Part shown: in pieces, positions 37,185 to 45,922 of the stretch | How positions within the stretch are numbered: the stretch's first letter is position 1 | Layout of the letters: each line of letters opens with the position of its first letter | NCBI GenBank assembly: GCA_965223405.1 | Contig: CBDCWO010000006.1 | Span: 2,418,001-2,482,000 of the forward strand | DNA length: 64,000 nucleotides | From: CBDCWO01 sp965223405 | GTDB taxonomy: Bacteria; Bacteroidota; Bacteroidia; Chitinophagales; Saprospiraceae | Direction: 5' to 3' | Program-made: the position numbers and the translations under genes | The notes under the pieces: model-generated | The model's input: only the letters and a program-made list of their open reading frames with translations | The model's database searches: none | What the model was told of the DNA's origin: nothing

Positions 37185-37405
37185 TACTGCTTTAGGGATT
37201 ATAATGTAAAAGCAAGGTAAATATAAGTAAATCGCTTACAATTTATCTAGCGTTGTTGATAAGTTTTTTCCACAATTCTCAGGTATTAAGTAAAATTGTA
37301 ATCTCACGTAAATAGTTGAAGCCCACTAAATTACAAATATTTATAAATCTATTTGTGAATTTATTCATTTTTAATACTCTCTCAACCATACAGTAACACA
37401 TAACA

Positions 37406-38401
37406 TCATTTTTGTAAATGATTTCTAAATATTTCTAAAAATTGGGAAATTTTAACTTTTTGGTCGAGAATTTTTTTCGAATTTGTACTGCTTACCATAA
37501 AGACTCCGATAAAAATCAGCGCTCCCGCCAAAGCCTGAATCCACGAAAACTTTTCAATTCCAAAGGCTAATGACAAAAAACTTGCAATCAACGGTTGTAA
37601 ATAAATATAGGCACCTACTGTACTGGCTTTGATATGACTTAAAGCATATCCATTAAATAAATAGGTCAAAAAAGTAACCCCCACAATGACATAAGCAATG
37701 GACAAATAGACCTCATAACCAAAAGATTGCCAGTCTGTATTTGCCAAATGCAATAATCCAAATGGCATAATCCATACCAGCCCTAACAAAAATATCCAAT
37801 ACAAAACGGTAAAAGGATGGTAAATACGGAGCATCTTTTTGATTAATACCAGGTAAAGACCATAACTACTGGCATTGGTCAATATTAGCAGATCTCCCCC
37901 TAGAGTAGATTGTGAGAATTTTATTTGATTACCATAGAGTATGATTATCAGGGCTCCGGTAGCTCCCAAACCGATTCCCCACATCTTGAACTTGGTCATC
38001 GATTCATGACCTAATAGGGCTGCGCTGATCAATACCATAATTGGTGTCATAGTCATAATGATACTGGCATTAATGGGTGTGGTGATTTTTAATCCGGTGA
38101 AAAAACAAATTTGATTGATACCAACTCCCAGCAAAGCGCAAAAAAATAAATATCCAATGTCCTTTTTTAAAACTTTTTCTTTGATAAAAGTTCGGTGAAG
38201 AAACCAGAATAAGGGTAAAGCGCCTAAAACACGTAATAATACAAAGGTGAAAGGATGAAGGTAATCTCGCGTCATAACTTCCCTGGCAATAATATAATTA
38301 CCGCCATACAAAAAAGCCACGCACAATAGCGCGAAATGCGCCTTCCAGGTTCCCTTCACAGTCAAGACATTGGTAAGCCTCAAATATACAGCCTCCATCA
38401 T
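37406..38401 (-). CDS. EamA/DMT family transporter
   Basis: The 331-residue protein has ten hydrophobic helices in two EamA halves: the first begins FALLCVAFLYGGNYIIAREV with TPINASIIMTMTPIMVLISA at its end, the second contains ASSYGLYLVLIKKML and ends TVGAYIYLQPLIASFLSLAFG. These are hallmarks of drug/metabolite exporters. Substrate is not predictable. The start could be ATG 38401 or the next codon (MMEAV). It is followed by a repeat-rich gap on its upstream side. Confidence 0.9.
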   Translation of the reverse strand: MMEAVYLRLTNVLTVKGTWKAHFALLCVAFLYGGNYIIAREVMTRDYLHPFTFVLLRVLGALPLFWFLHRTFIKEKVLKKDIGYLFFCALLGVGINQICFFTGLKITTPINASIIMTMTPIMVLISAALLGHESMTKFKMWGIGLGATGALIIILYGNQIKFSQSTLGGDLLILTNASSYGLYLVLIKKMLRIYHPFTVLYWIFLLGLVWIMPFGLLHLANTDWQSFGYEVYLSIAYVIVGVTFLTYLFNGYALSHIKASTVGAYIYLQPLIASFLSLAFGIEKFSWIQALAGALIFIGVFMVSSTNSKKILDQKVKISQFLEIFRNHLQK

Positions 38402-38481
38402 AGTTTTTAAATCAGAACCTCAGTTCGATCCATTATTTATCCACTGTACTCAAGTAATCAATTACATTTAATATTCTAATA

Positions 38482-38498
38482 CGACCCCGCTGGGGTCG
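38482..38498 (+). repeat. GACCCC-type palindrome
   Basis: CGACCCC and GGGGTCG pair around loop GCT. The same stem with loop AGC occurs at 38805, 38854, 39246 and 39294, so this copy is in the opposite orientation. At 38532-38548 a different stem (GGATCCC/GGGATCC) surrounds loop TCT in the same 7-3-7 geometry. Confidence 0.75.
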
Positions 38499-38531
38499 AA
38501 ACTGGTGCTCCATGATATTTCAAACCTAATT

Positions 38532-38548
38532 GGATCCCTCTGGGATCC
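38532..38548 (+). repeat. GGATCCC variant of the 7-3-7 palindrome
   Basis: GGATCCC and GGGATCC form a perfect 7-bp stem around TCT. Stem length and loop size equal those of the GACCCC palindromes 50 bp away, while the stem sequence differs on both arms in a compensating way. Confidence 0.65.
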
Positions 38549-38649
38549 TAATACACAGTTTTTATGTTCCAGAGTAAGTCAAATGTACATTGATTAGGAG
38601 GACTCAACTTAGAGGTGGTGGAATTGATTAATTGTGGAATTATGAAATT

Positions 38650-39531
38650 GAGGAATTGTTTAACTGGTTAATTGTTTAAGCCCCTCCTTCCATCAGTACA
38701 TTTACTTTATTTGAATTCATACCCACATTAAATGCTGACAGCGAGGATTCTCTCAAAAGGCTTTAGTTAAATCTTTTTTTGAGACATTGACAGGAGTGGA
38801 TTAACGACCCCAGCGGGGTCAAAGTACTTTAGGCTTGAAAGAGATCATCTGGCCGACCCCAGCGGGGTCGAACTAGAGACCTAATTTTATATTATCAGGT
38901 TTCACAGCCGTCCGAAATTTTTAGTAATGTGTTTATATTAAGTCCGAATCCCAGTAGATATGGGCATGGAGGTCTCCATTAAAAGAAAATAATTCTTTTC
39001 GAAAGGCTCCAAACCAGTTTCATTGAACTTCGTAATCTCGGCCTTTTGTGCGCTTATGCATTCCTAAAAGATCAACTTTCAAACCTAATTGAGGAATTGT
39101 TTAACTGGTTAATTGTTTAAGCCCCTCCTTCCATCAGTACATTTACTTTATTTGAATTCATACCCACATTAAATGCTGACAGCGAGGATTCTCTCAAAAG
39201 GCTTTAGTTAAATCTTTTTTTGAGACATTGACAGGAGTGGATTAACGACCCCAGCGGGGTCAAAGTACTATAGGCTTGAAAGAGATCATCTGGCCGACCC
39301 CAGCGGGTCGAACTAGAGACCTAATTTTATATTATCAGGTTTCACAGCCGTCCGAAATTTTTAGCAATGTGTTTATATTGAGTCCGAATCCCAGTAGATA
39401 TGGGCATGGAGGTCTCCATTAAAAGAAAATAATTCTTTTCGAAAGGCTCCAAAACCAGTTTCATTGAACTTCGTAATCTCGGCCTTTTGTGCGCTTATGC
39501 ATTCCTAAAAGATCAACTTTCAAACCTAATT
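38650..39531 (+). repeat. 441-bp tandem duplication, two copies
   Basis: The sequence beginning AGGAATTGTTTAACTGGTTA at about 38651 starts again at 39092, a period of 441 bp, and the copies differ at only a handful of positions (for example TACTTTAGG versus TACTATAGG, and one G lost in a palindrome stem near 39306). A third partial start lies at about 39565. Each copy carries two CGACCCC palindromes. The whole gap 38402-39721 has no supportable gene. Confidence 0.9.
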
Positions 39532-39721
39532 ATGGAATTGATTAATTGTGAAATTGTGGAATTGTTTAACTGGTTAATTGTTTAAACCCAAAAGGAATTC
39601 ACACCCACGCAATCTCACTAAATGCTGACTGCGACGCTCCTCAGTACCACCACCCACACGCTCTCACTACTGAATGCTGACAGCGAAACTCGTCGGTCAC
39701 TACTTGCTACTTACTACTTTA

Positions 39722-40165
39722 TTAATCATTGCCCCTGGGGTTATTTTTACGAATTGACTGCAGTAACTTGGTATTAAACTCTTTTTCTACATAGTAGAGC
39801 AACACTACTTTTCGAGTGGGTAAAACTTTTTTTAACTCTTCATTCATTTCTTTAAAGATGCGGGCTTCATCTTCCTTTTGTTGGACTAAGTCACCCAGAA
39901 AGCTTTCCAACTCAGAGTCATTCATTAAAACGACTTGCCGAGGCCGGTTTACATTTTGCTTTTTAAGCGCCTTAAGTTTTTCCTTGTAAAGATTGTATAC
40001 CGGCCAAAAATCTTTGGACTCCTGAGGTGTAAGCTGTAATTTTTCGGTAAAGAATCCGATTCGATACGTATCTATTTTATCTTCAACCGCCTGTTGTCCA
40101 GAGCTTAATTGTAGATTAAAAATAATCAAGCCTACAACCAATCCTATCAATCGATAATATTTCAT
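39722..40165 (-). CDS. Secreted Spy/LTXXQ-like small protein
   Basis: The 147-residue protein has a signal peptide (residues 1-23, ending LSSGQ) and then an all-helical charged segment with the pattern KLQLTPQESKDFWPVYNLYK, close to the LTPxQ motif of Spy/CpxP-type periplasmic proteins. It is the third gene after an ECF sigma factor and a putative anti-sigma factor on the same strand, 19 bp apart, a common arrangement for envelope-stress or metal sensors in Bacteroidota. A chaperone or sensor role is inferred from that context. Confidence 0.7.
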   Translation of the reverse strand: MKYYRLIGLVVGLIIFNLQLSSGQQAVEDKIDTYRIGFFTEKLQLTPQESKDFWPVYNLYKEKLKALKKQNVNRPRQVVLMNDSELESFLGDLVQQKEDEARIFKEMNEELKKVLPTRKVVLLYYVEKEFNTKLLQSIRKNNPRGND

Positions 40166-40184
40166 GTTTCTGTTTTTTACTTTT

Positions 40185-40682
40185 TTATAATATGGATTCG
40201 ATATCTATATCTTCCAATTCAATAAATTCTTGTAAATCTATATCAGGATCACTAATCAGAGAAAATCCTTCCAGATCTTCAGGATTCATTATTTCGACAA
40301 AATCTCCTTCATCAAAATCACTGATATTTTGTTCCAGATATTCAAAAATTTCCTGATCGGCAGGGATGGAAACCACAGCATTTGAATTGTCATTATTAAA
40401 AACCAAAGCTCCTGCAACGATCAATACCAAAACACCAGCCATCGCCATCGCCAACCGAGGCATGGTTAACTGCTGAAGCCATGTTTTGATTTGTTCCATT
40501 AGATTCCATTCCTGGTGGTTACCAATCACTACTTCTTCCTTGACTTTTTGGAGAATGTCCGTTTCCAGAGTACTGAAATAGTTCCTAGGTACTTTGTATG
40601 GATTACTTTTATCTATTTTTCCAAGTAAAGGTGATATTTCGGATATCTCCTCATTTACCCGGGATTGATGATTATTGTCCAT
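40185..40682 (-). CDS. Putative membrane anti-sigma factor
   Basis: The 165-residue protein has a cytoplasmic N-terminal half containing NPYKVPRNYFSTLETDIL, a segment common in Bacteroidota proteins encoded after ECF sigma factors, one membrane helix (about residues 93-110), and an acidic C-terminal half likely in the periplasm. It starts 2 bp after the sigma factor gene. This topology and position fit an anti-sigma factor, but no zinc-binding HxxxCxxC motif is present, so it is not the ZAS type. Confidence 0.65.
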   Translation of the reverse strand: MDNNHQSRVNEEISEISPLLGKIDKSNPYKVPRNYFSTLETDILQKVKEEVVIGNHQEWNLMEQIKTWLQQLTMPRLAMAMAGVLVLIVAGALVFNNDNSNAVVSIPADQEIFEYLEQNISDFDEGDFVEIMNPEDLEGFSLISDPDIDLQEFIELEDIDIESIL

Positions 40683-40684
40683 GA

Positions 40685-41233
40685 TTAAACATTTATTTCT
40701 TTGAAATAACCTTCAATTTTTTTCACTGCATGATGAAAAGAGGCTTTTAAAGCCCCTTCTGAGGTATTCAATATTTCTGACATCTGCCGATAATTCATTT
40801 CATCATAATATCTCATATTAAAGACCATTTTCTGTTTTTGTGGAAGCCGATCGATAGCAACTTGTAGTTGCATTTGAATCTCGCTACCTTCAAAGTAGGG
40901 ATCAGCCTTTAATCGTTCTTTTATCCCTAAGTCTTCATGGTCAATGGAGGTAGTGTACTTTTTTTTATTGCGGTGGGTCAACGCTTCGTTGGTGGCAATT
41001 CGATATATCCAAGTGAAAAGCTGACTTTTTCTCTCAAACCTTTGTATGGACTTAAACACTTTTAGGAAAGTATTTTGAACCACGTCGTTTGCTTCTTCAT
41101 GATCTAATACAATTCGGCGTATTTGCCAATACACTTTCTCCTGATATTTATGTACCAAATAGCGAAATCCCTTTTCGACATTTTTATCCTTTTGGATCAG
41201 ATCCAATATAATATCGTCCGCAATTTCCTCCAA
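40685..41233 (-). CDS. RNA polymerase ECF sigma factor
   Basis: The 182-residue protein has region 2 (FRYLVHKYQEKVYWQIRRI, then DVVQNTFLKVFKSIQRF and the FTWIYRIATNEALTHRN promoter-melting part) and region 4 (QLQVAIDRLPQKQKMVFNMR, YDEMNYRQMSEILNTSEGAL, the helix-turn-helix). Length is usual for ECF factors. It is the first gene of a three-gene minus-strand unit with the anti-sigma candidate and the Spy-like protein, which it may also control. Confidence 0.92.
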   Translation of the reverse strand: MEEIADDIILDLIQKDKNVEKGFRYLVHKYQEKVYWQIRRIVLDHEEANDVVQNTFLKVFKSIQRFERKSQLFTWIYRIATNEALTHRNKKKYTTSIDHEDLGIKERLKADPYFEGSEIQMQLQVAIDRLPQKQKMVFNMRYYDEMNYRQMSEILNTSEGALKASFHHAVKKIEGYFKEINV

Positions 41234-41369
41234 AACGCTTATTGTGATTTATTCATTAGATATGAATTTACCGCTTGGGTTTAATTCAGAATATAATTTT
41301 TTCTAAAATTATGCCTTATTTTTTTGGTCAGTGCATAAGCTTGTCTGAAGAATCCAATTCGATATCTGT

Positions 41370-41377
41370 TATATTTG
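41370..41377 (+). promoter_or_regulatory. Candidate -7 promoter box (TAnnTTTG)
   Basis: TATATTTG matches the Bacteroidota -7 consensus and lies 33 bp before the ATG at 41410. The upstream -33 element is not clear at the standard distance, so this is a partial match. Confidence 0.45.
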
Positions 41378-41409
41378 TTAAACTCTTGGCAAAAAATAAA
41401 GCTTGATTC

Positions 41410-41952
41410 ATGAAATGGTTAAGTGCTTTCTTACTAAAGATTTGGGGATGGAAAATAATCGGCCCTGATCCCACGATCCACCCCAAAAGTATATTTGCAG
41501 TGGCTCCTCACACCTCCACCAAGGATTTTCCCCTGGGAATTTTGGTGCGATCGGCAATGGGACTTAAAATCAAGTTTATCGCCAAAGCGTCACTTTTTAA
41601 ACCTCCATTCGGATTTATTTTTCGATGGCTTGGGGGGATTCCGGTTGATCGCAGTAAGAGGACCAATTTGGTGGATGCAATTGTTGATATTTATAATAAT
41701 CATGAAAAATTGTCCATATCGATAGCACCAGAAGGTACCCGAAAGAAAGTGGACCGGTTAAAGACTGGGTTTTATTACATCGCTAAAGGTGCCAAAATAC
41801 CTATTATTTTGACTCGATTTGATGCAAAGCATAAAACAGTTGAGTTTTCTAAACCATTTTATACAAGTGATGATAAGTCCAAGGATTTGCAAACCGTTTG
41901 GGAGTATTTCCAAGGAGTAAAAGGATTTAATCCGGAATTGGGTATTTCTTGA
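41410..41952 (+). CDS. 1-acyl-sn-glycerol-3-phosphate acyltransferase family (PlsC-like)
   Basis: The 180-residue protein has the acyltransferase HxxxxD motif in PHTSTKDF (His34, Asp39), the acceptor-binding GGIPVDRSK and the APEGTRKK motif near residue 106. It is shorter than typical PlsC (about 240 residues) but matches the small acyltransferase type common in Bacteroidota. It transfers an acyl chain to a glycerol-phosphate or related lipid at the inner membrane. It is followed by ligA after 39 bp on the same strand. Confidence 0.85.
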   Translation: MKWLSAFLLKIWGWKIIGPDPTIHPKSIFAVAPHTSTKDFPLGILVRSAMGLKIKFIAKASLFKPPFGFIFRWLGGIPVDRSKRTNLVDAIVDIYNNHEKLSISIAPEGTRKKVDRLKTGFYYIAKGAKIPIILTRFDAKHKTVEFSKPFYTSDDKSKDLQTVWEYFQGVKGFNPELGIS

Positions 41953-41991
41953 ATACTTGTCACCAACAATTTTCTACTTTAAAAAAGATTA

Positions 41992-44103
41992 ATGTATAAC
42001 CAGGAAGAACAGAAACAGCTTTTCGAGATCTCTAAAAAGCTATTGGATTCTCAGGATAACCAAAATGCGGCAAGAATGGCCGGCGAATTGAGAAAGGTGA
42101 TACAGTATCACGAGTGGAGATATTACATTCTCAATGATCCGGTCATTAGTGACTATGAATACGATATGCTATTTAAAAAGCTGGAAGCTCTGGAAGCAGC
42201 CCATCCAGAATTAATTACTTTGGATTCTCCAACCTATAGAGTTTCCAGTGATTTGGTAGATAATTTCACAACGGTAAGACATCTTACTCCGATGTTGTCG
42301 TTAGCTAATAGCTACAATCGGGACGACCTGTTAGATTTTGACAAACAAATCAAAAAGTTAAACAAGCTCAATCCCTCAGAGGAAATTGAATACTCGGTTG
42401 AGCCTAAATACGACGGAGGTAGTATTACCCTGGTCTTTGAAAATGACATCTTGGCACGCGCTGCTACTAGGGGAAATGGAACGGAAGGAGAAGATATTAC
42501 GGCCAATATCAAAACGATAAAGACAATCCCCTTGAGAGCTTCATTTTCAAGATTCGGGATCGAAGTTGCCGAGTTAAGAGGAGAGGCTGTAATTCGCAAA
42601 GATGCTTTTGAAAAGATCAATACTAAACGAGAACTTGCTGGTCTTCAAGTATTTGCAAATCCACGCAATACCGCTACCGGAGGGCTACGTACCAAAGACC
42701 CCCAAGAAACGGCCCAGCGGGGAATTGAGGCTTTTATTTATCAGATAAGTTATTTTAAGTCGATTGATACCACAGCCCAGAAAATAGCAAAGCACCATGA
42801 TCAAATAGAAATGTTAGGTCACCTTGGATTTAAGATTCCTACAATTGAAAGAAAGGTATGTAGGAATATTGAGGAAGTAATAAAGTTTTGTGAATTGTGG
42901 GAAACCAAGCGAGATACGTATCAGTATGAAATAGACGGTATGGTTATCAAAGTCAATTCTTTGGAACTTCAGGAAAAAAGTGGATCAACCAGTCATCACC
43001 CACGCTGGGCAATTGCCTATAAATTTAAAGCCAAACAAGCTACGACCAAATTAATATCCGTTGATTTTCAAGTCGGAAAAATCGGGTCCATTACCCCAGT
43101 TGCTAAGTTAGAACCGGTTCCACTGGCAGGAGTAACCGTGTCATCGGTTTCATTACATAATGAGGACTTTATTGTTAAAAAAGATATTCGGATAGGAGAT
43201 GTCGTGTTGGTGGAACGTGCCGGAGATGTCATTCCTTATATTGTAAAATCAATGCCTGAACTCAGGGACGGTTCGGAACAGAAGATTGACTTTCCCCGGC
43301 AATGTCCAGTGTGTAGTTCTGAACTGGTACGTATCGATAACGAAGCGGCCTGGCGCTGTATGAACTACCAATGTGAAGCACAGGTCATGCAGCGGATCAT
43401 TCATCATGTATCCAAAGATGCCATGGATATTGAAGGATTTGGAAAAGCCAATGTAGAAAGGTTTTATGCCAAAGGGTGGTTAAAGAATATCAAAGATGTT
43501 TACCGGCTGGATTACGAACAAATTGCCAATTTAGAAGGTTTCGGACCAAAGTCTGCAGAAAATTTGAGAAAGGGGATCGAAAAGGCTAAGAGTAATCCCA
43601 TTAAAAGATTTCTTTATAGTTTGTCTATCCATCATTTAGGTAAGCGGGTAGCTTCCATCTTAGCTGCTGAAATACCTCATGTATTGGACCTTCAAAACTG
43701 GGAACTGGAGCAGTTTACGACAATTAAAGATATTGGTCCGGTGGTGGCGCAAAACATTATTACATTTTTTGATAACCCAGCGAATATCCAACTGCTTCAT
43801 GATATGGAAGAATTAGGAGTAAATCTAACCCAAAAAGAAGCAGATCAACCACTTGCGGTGGCAGCTGATGCGCCATTTACAGGAAAAACAATCCTTTTTA
43901 CCGGCACATTGGCAAAAATGGGCCGTAAAGAAGCCCAACAAATGGCCGCCACAGCTGGTGCGAGAAATATCAGTGCGGTTAGTTCAAAACTGGATATCTT
44001 AGTAGTCGGATCAAATGCCGGATCAAAATTAAAAAAGGCTCAGGCCTTAGGTCATGTGACCATCATGACAGAAGATGAATTTTTACAAGCTATTAATGAA
44101 TAA
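41992..44103 (+). CDS. ligA: NAD-dependent DNA ligase
   Basis: The 703-residue protein has all LigA domains: an N-terminal Ia domain with HEWRYYILNDPVISDYEYD, the adenylation motif VEPKYDGGS with nucleophile Lys139, an OB-fold with VQ/VGKIGSITPVAKLEP, a four-cysteine zinc finger (CPVC then CMNYQC), helix-hairpin-helix repeats (LEGFGPKSAENL) and a C-terminal BRCT domain (about 625-703). It seals nicks in replication and repair using NAD+. Its TAA overlaps the ATG of the next gene (TAATG). Confidence 0.97.
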   Translation: MYNQEEQKQLFEISKKLLDSQDNQNAARMAGELRKVIQYHEWRYYILNDPVISDYEYDMLFKKLEALEAAHPELITLDSPTYRVSSDLVDNFTTVRHLTPMLSLANSYNRDDLLDFDKQIKKLNKLNPSEEIEYSVEPKYDGGSITLVFENDILARAATRGNGTEGEDITANIKTIKTIPLRASFSRFGIEVAELRGEAVIRKDAFEKINTKRELAGLQVFANPRNTATGGLRTKDPQETAQRGIEAFIYQISYFKSIDTTAQKIAKHHDQIEMLGHLGFKIPTIERKVCRNIEEVIKFCELWETKRDTYQYEIDGMVIKVNSLELQEKSGSTSHHPRWAIAYKFKAKQATTKLISVDFQVGKIGSITPVAKLEPVPLAGVTVSSVSLHNEDFIVKKDIRIGDVVLVERAGDVIPYIVKSMPELRDGSEQKIDFPRQCPVCSSELVRIDNEAAWRCMNYQCEAQVMQRIIHHVSKDAMDIEGFGKANVERFYAKGWLKNIKDVYRLDYEQIANLEGFGPKSAENLRKGIEKAKSNPIKRFLYSLSIHHLGKRVASILAAEIPHVLDLQNWELEQFTTIKDIGPVVAQNIITFFDNPANIQLLHDMEELGVNLTQKEADQPLAVAADAPFTGKTILFTGTLAKMGRKEAQQMAATAGARNISAVSSKLDILVVGSNAGSKLKKAQALGHVTIMTEDEFLQAINE

Positions 44104-44807
44104 TGCGTTGGCTTAGTATCGTATTGGTCATTATATTATTGGGCTGCAGTGAATCAGTTGAGAATAATCATCCTCAAACCACAATGATTAATTGGGAGGG
44201 GAGGGATTCTACGTCAGGTTCAGAGAAATTGCTGATGAAAATAGATCGATATCCTGACTATGATACTTCCCAATGGTCCGAAATAATTCCGAATGATTAT
44301 TTAATTCTGGATCTTCGCTATGCTTCGGCAAATAATTTCAGTGATGAAGCTCTGTATCCATGTGGTAGGTGTTTTGTGCGAAAGAATCTTTTGGAAGGAA
44401 TCGAAAGTTTAAAGGATACCTTGAAAAGCCTAAGTTTGAAGCTTTCCTTGTTGGACTGTTATCGTCCCAAGCGCATTCAACAAAAACTGTGGGACAAATT
44501 TCCCAGCGCATCTTATGTAACTCCTCCTGAAAAAGGATCCATGCACAACCGGGGTTTGGCCATTGATGTGCAATTGGTGAATCACTTGTCGGAACCATTA
44601 GACTTTGGTACGGAGTATGATTATTTTGGGAAAGAAGCACATACGGACTTTTACAATTTTTCGGATGTTATTTTGGATAATCGCAATTTGTTGAATAGGC
44701 TGATGAACATGGCAGGGTTAAAAGGTATCAGAACCGAGTGGTGGCATTATTCCAATCCTGAAGTAATGTTCCCAATTGACACATTCATTTGGGATTGTGC
44801 GGACTAA
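44103..44807 (+). CDS. M15D D-alanyl-D-alanine dipeptidase lipoprotein (VanX-like)
   Basis: The 234-residue protein has a lipoprotein signal with lipobox LLGC (Cys15). The M15D zinc site is intact: SMHNRGLAIDV gives His148 and Asp155, and EWWHY gives catalytic Glu212 and ligand His215; CYRP supplies the conserved Arg121. It cleaves D-Ala-D-Ala, probably for cell-wall turnover; no vancomycin-resistance genes are nearby. It is coupled to ligA by a one-base overlap. Confidence 0.9.
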   Translation: MRWLSIVLVIILLGCSESVENNHPQTTMINWEGRDSTSGSEKLLMKIDRYPDYDTSQWSEIIPNDYLILDLRYASANNFSDEALYPCGRCFVRKNLLEGIESLKDTLKSLSLKLSLLDCYRPKRIQQKLWDKFPSASYVTPPEKGSMHNRGLAIDVQLVNHLSEPLDFGTEYDYFGKEAHTDFYNFSDVILDNRNLLNRLMNMAGLKGIRTEWWHYSNPEVMFPIDTFIWDCAD

Positions 44808-44902
44808 TTGGGAACATTAAGTTGACATTAAAAACATTGTACCACTCACAATCGTTTCTAATGGGTTAAATTTCTATTTTAGCCTTTTAAATTAAAAAAT
44901 AC

Positions 44903-45871
44903 ATGACAGATCATATCAAATCTGACTCTGAAGCGGTAGATCGATTGGCCGGTTATTATCACGAGTTGAAAAATGAAATCGGTAAGGTAATTGTCGGACA
45001 AGATGAAGTAATTAAGACGGTAATTATTTCTTTATTTAGCAACGGGCATAGTTTATTGGTAGGGGTACCGGGATTGGCAAAGACCCTGCTGGTACATACC
45101 ATTGCCGATGTGCTGGATCTTGAATTTAAACGTATCCAGTTTACTCCTGACCTGATGCCTTCGGATATTACCGGATCTGAAATATTGGATGAAAGCAGGC
45201 ATTTTAAGTTTAATCCCGGACCGTTATTTGCCAATATTGTTTTGGCGGACGAAATCAACAGAACCCCTCCTAAAACACAAGCAGCCCTGTTGGAAGCGAT
45301 GCAAGAGCGTGCAGTAACGGTTGCCGCACATCCCCATAAGTTGCCCAAACCATTCTTTGTCCTCGCGACACAAAATCCAATCGAGCAGGAAGGAACATAT
45401 CCCCTACCAGAGGCTCAGTTAGATCGTTTTATGTTTGGAATTCCTTTGGATTACCCAAGTTATGAGGAAGAAATTCAAGTGGTAAAAGAGACTACTTCAG
45501 TTCAGGATTATCAGCTTAAATCGGTCATGGGAGCAAAGGAAATTCTATATTTTCAAAACCTGATTCGTAAAATCCCGGTTGCAGATAATGTACTTGAATA
45601 CGCGGTTTCTATTGCCACTGCTACACGTCCTAATACGCCTAAAGCCGCTGAAAAAGTGAACCAATATATCTCTTGGGGCGCAGGACCTAGGGCATCACAA
45701 TATTTAGTACTAGGCGCTAAATGTCATGCGGCTATCCAGGGGAAGTACTCACCGGATATGGAAGATGTCAGAGCTATAGCCAAGTATGTCTTGAGACACC
45801 GTATTGTGAAAAACTATAAAGCCGAAGCGGAAGGTGTATCCGAAGAAATGATCATCGAAGAACTATACTAA
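44903..45871 (+). CDS. MoxR family AAA+ ATPase
   Basis: The 322-residue protein shows Walker A in VGVPGLAKTLL (Lys60), Walker B in VLADEINRTPPKTQAALLEAMQE, sensor 1 in VLATQNPIEQEGTYPLPEAQLDRF, all MoxR hallmarks. MoxR proteins act as chaperones for metal insertion or complex assembly, usually with DUF58 and VWA-domain partners. Those partner genes do not follow here; the next gene is a DUF4837 lipoprotein. Upstream, TATTTTAGC at 44875 may be a weak promoter box, and the same string precedes the gene at 47167. Confidence 0.93.
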   Translation: MTDHIKSDSEAVDRLAGYYHELKNEIGKVIVGQDEVIKTVIISLFSNGHSLLVGVPGLAKTLLVHTIADVLDLEFKRIQFTPDLMPSDITGSEILDESRHFKFNPGPLFANIVLADEINRTPPKTQAALLEAMQERAVTVAAHPHKLPKPFFVLATQNPIEQEGTYPLPEAQLDRFMFGIPLDYPSYEEEIQVVKETTSVQDYQLKSVMGAKEILYFQNLIRKIPVADNVLEYAVSIATATRPNTPKAAEKVNQYISWGAGPRASQYLVLGAKCHAAIQGKYSPDMEDVRAIAKYVLRHRIVKNYKAEAEGVSEEMIIEELY

Positions 45872-45922
45872 TTGAGACACACCAAATAACCGGTACATAT
45901 CATCTGTAAAGTAAAATTTGTC

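Noticed and set aside
39590..39720. Coding remnant before the Spy-like gene
   Set aside because: The sequence is short degenerate repeats (ACACCCAC, ATGCTGACAGCGA) with no sustained frame.
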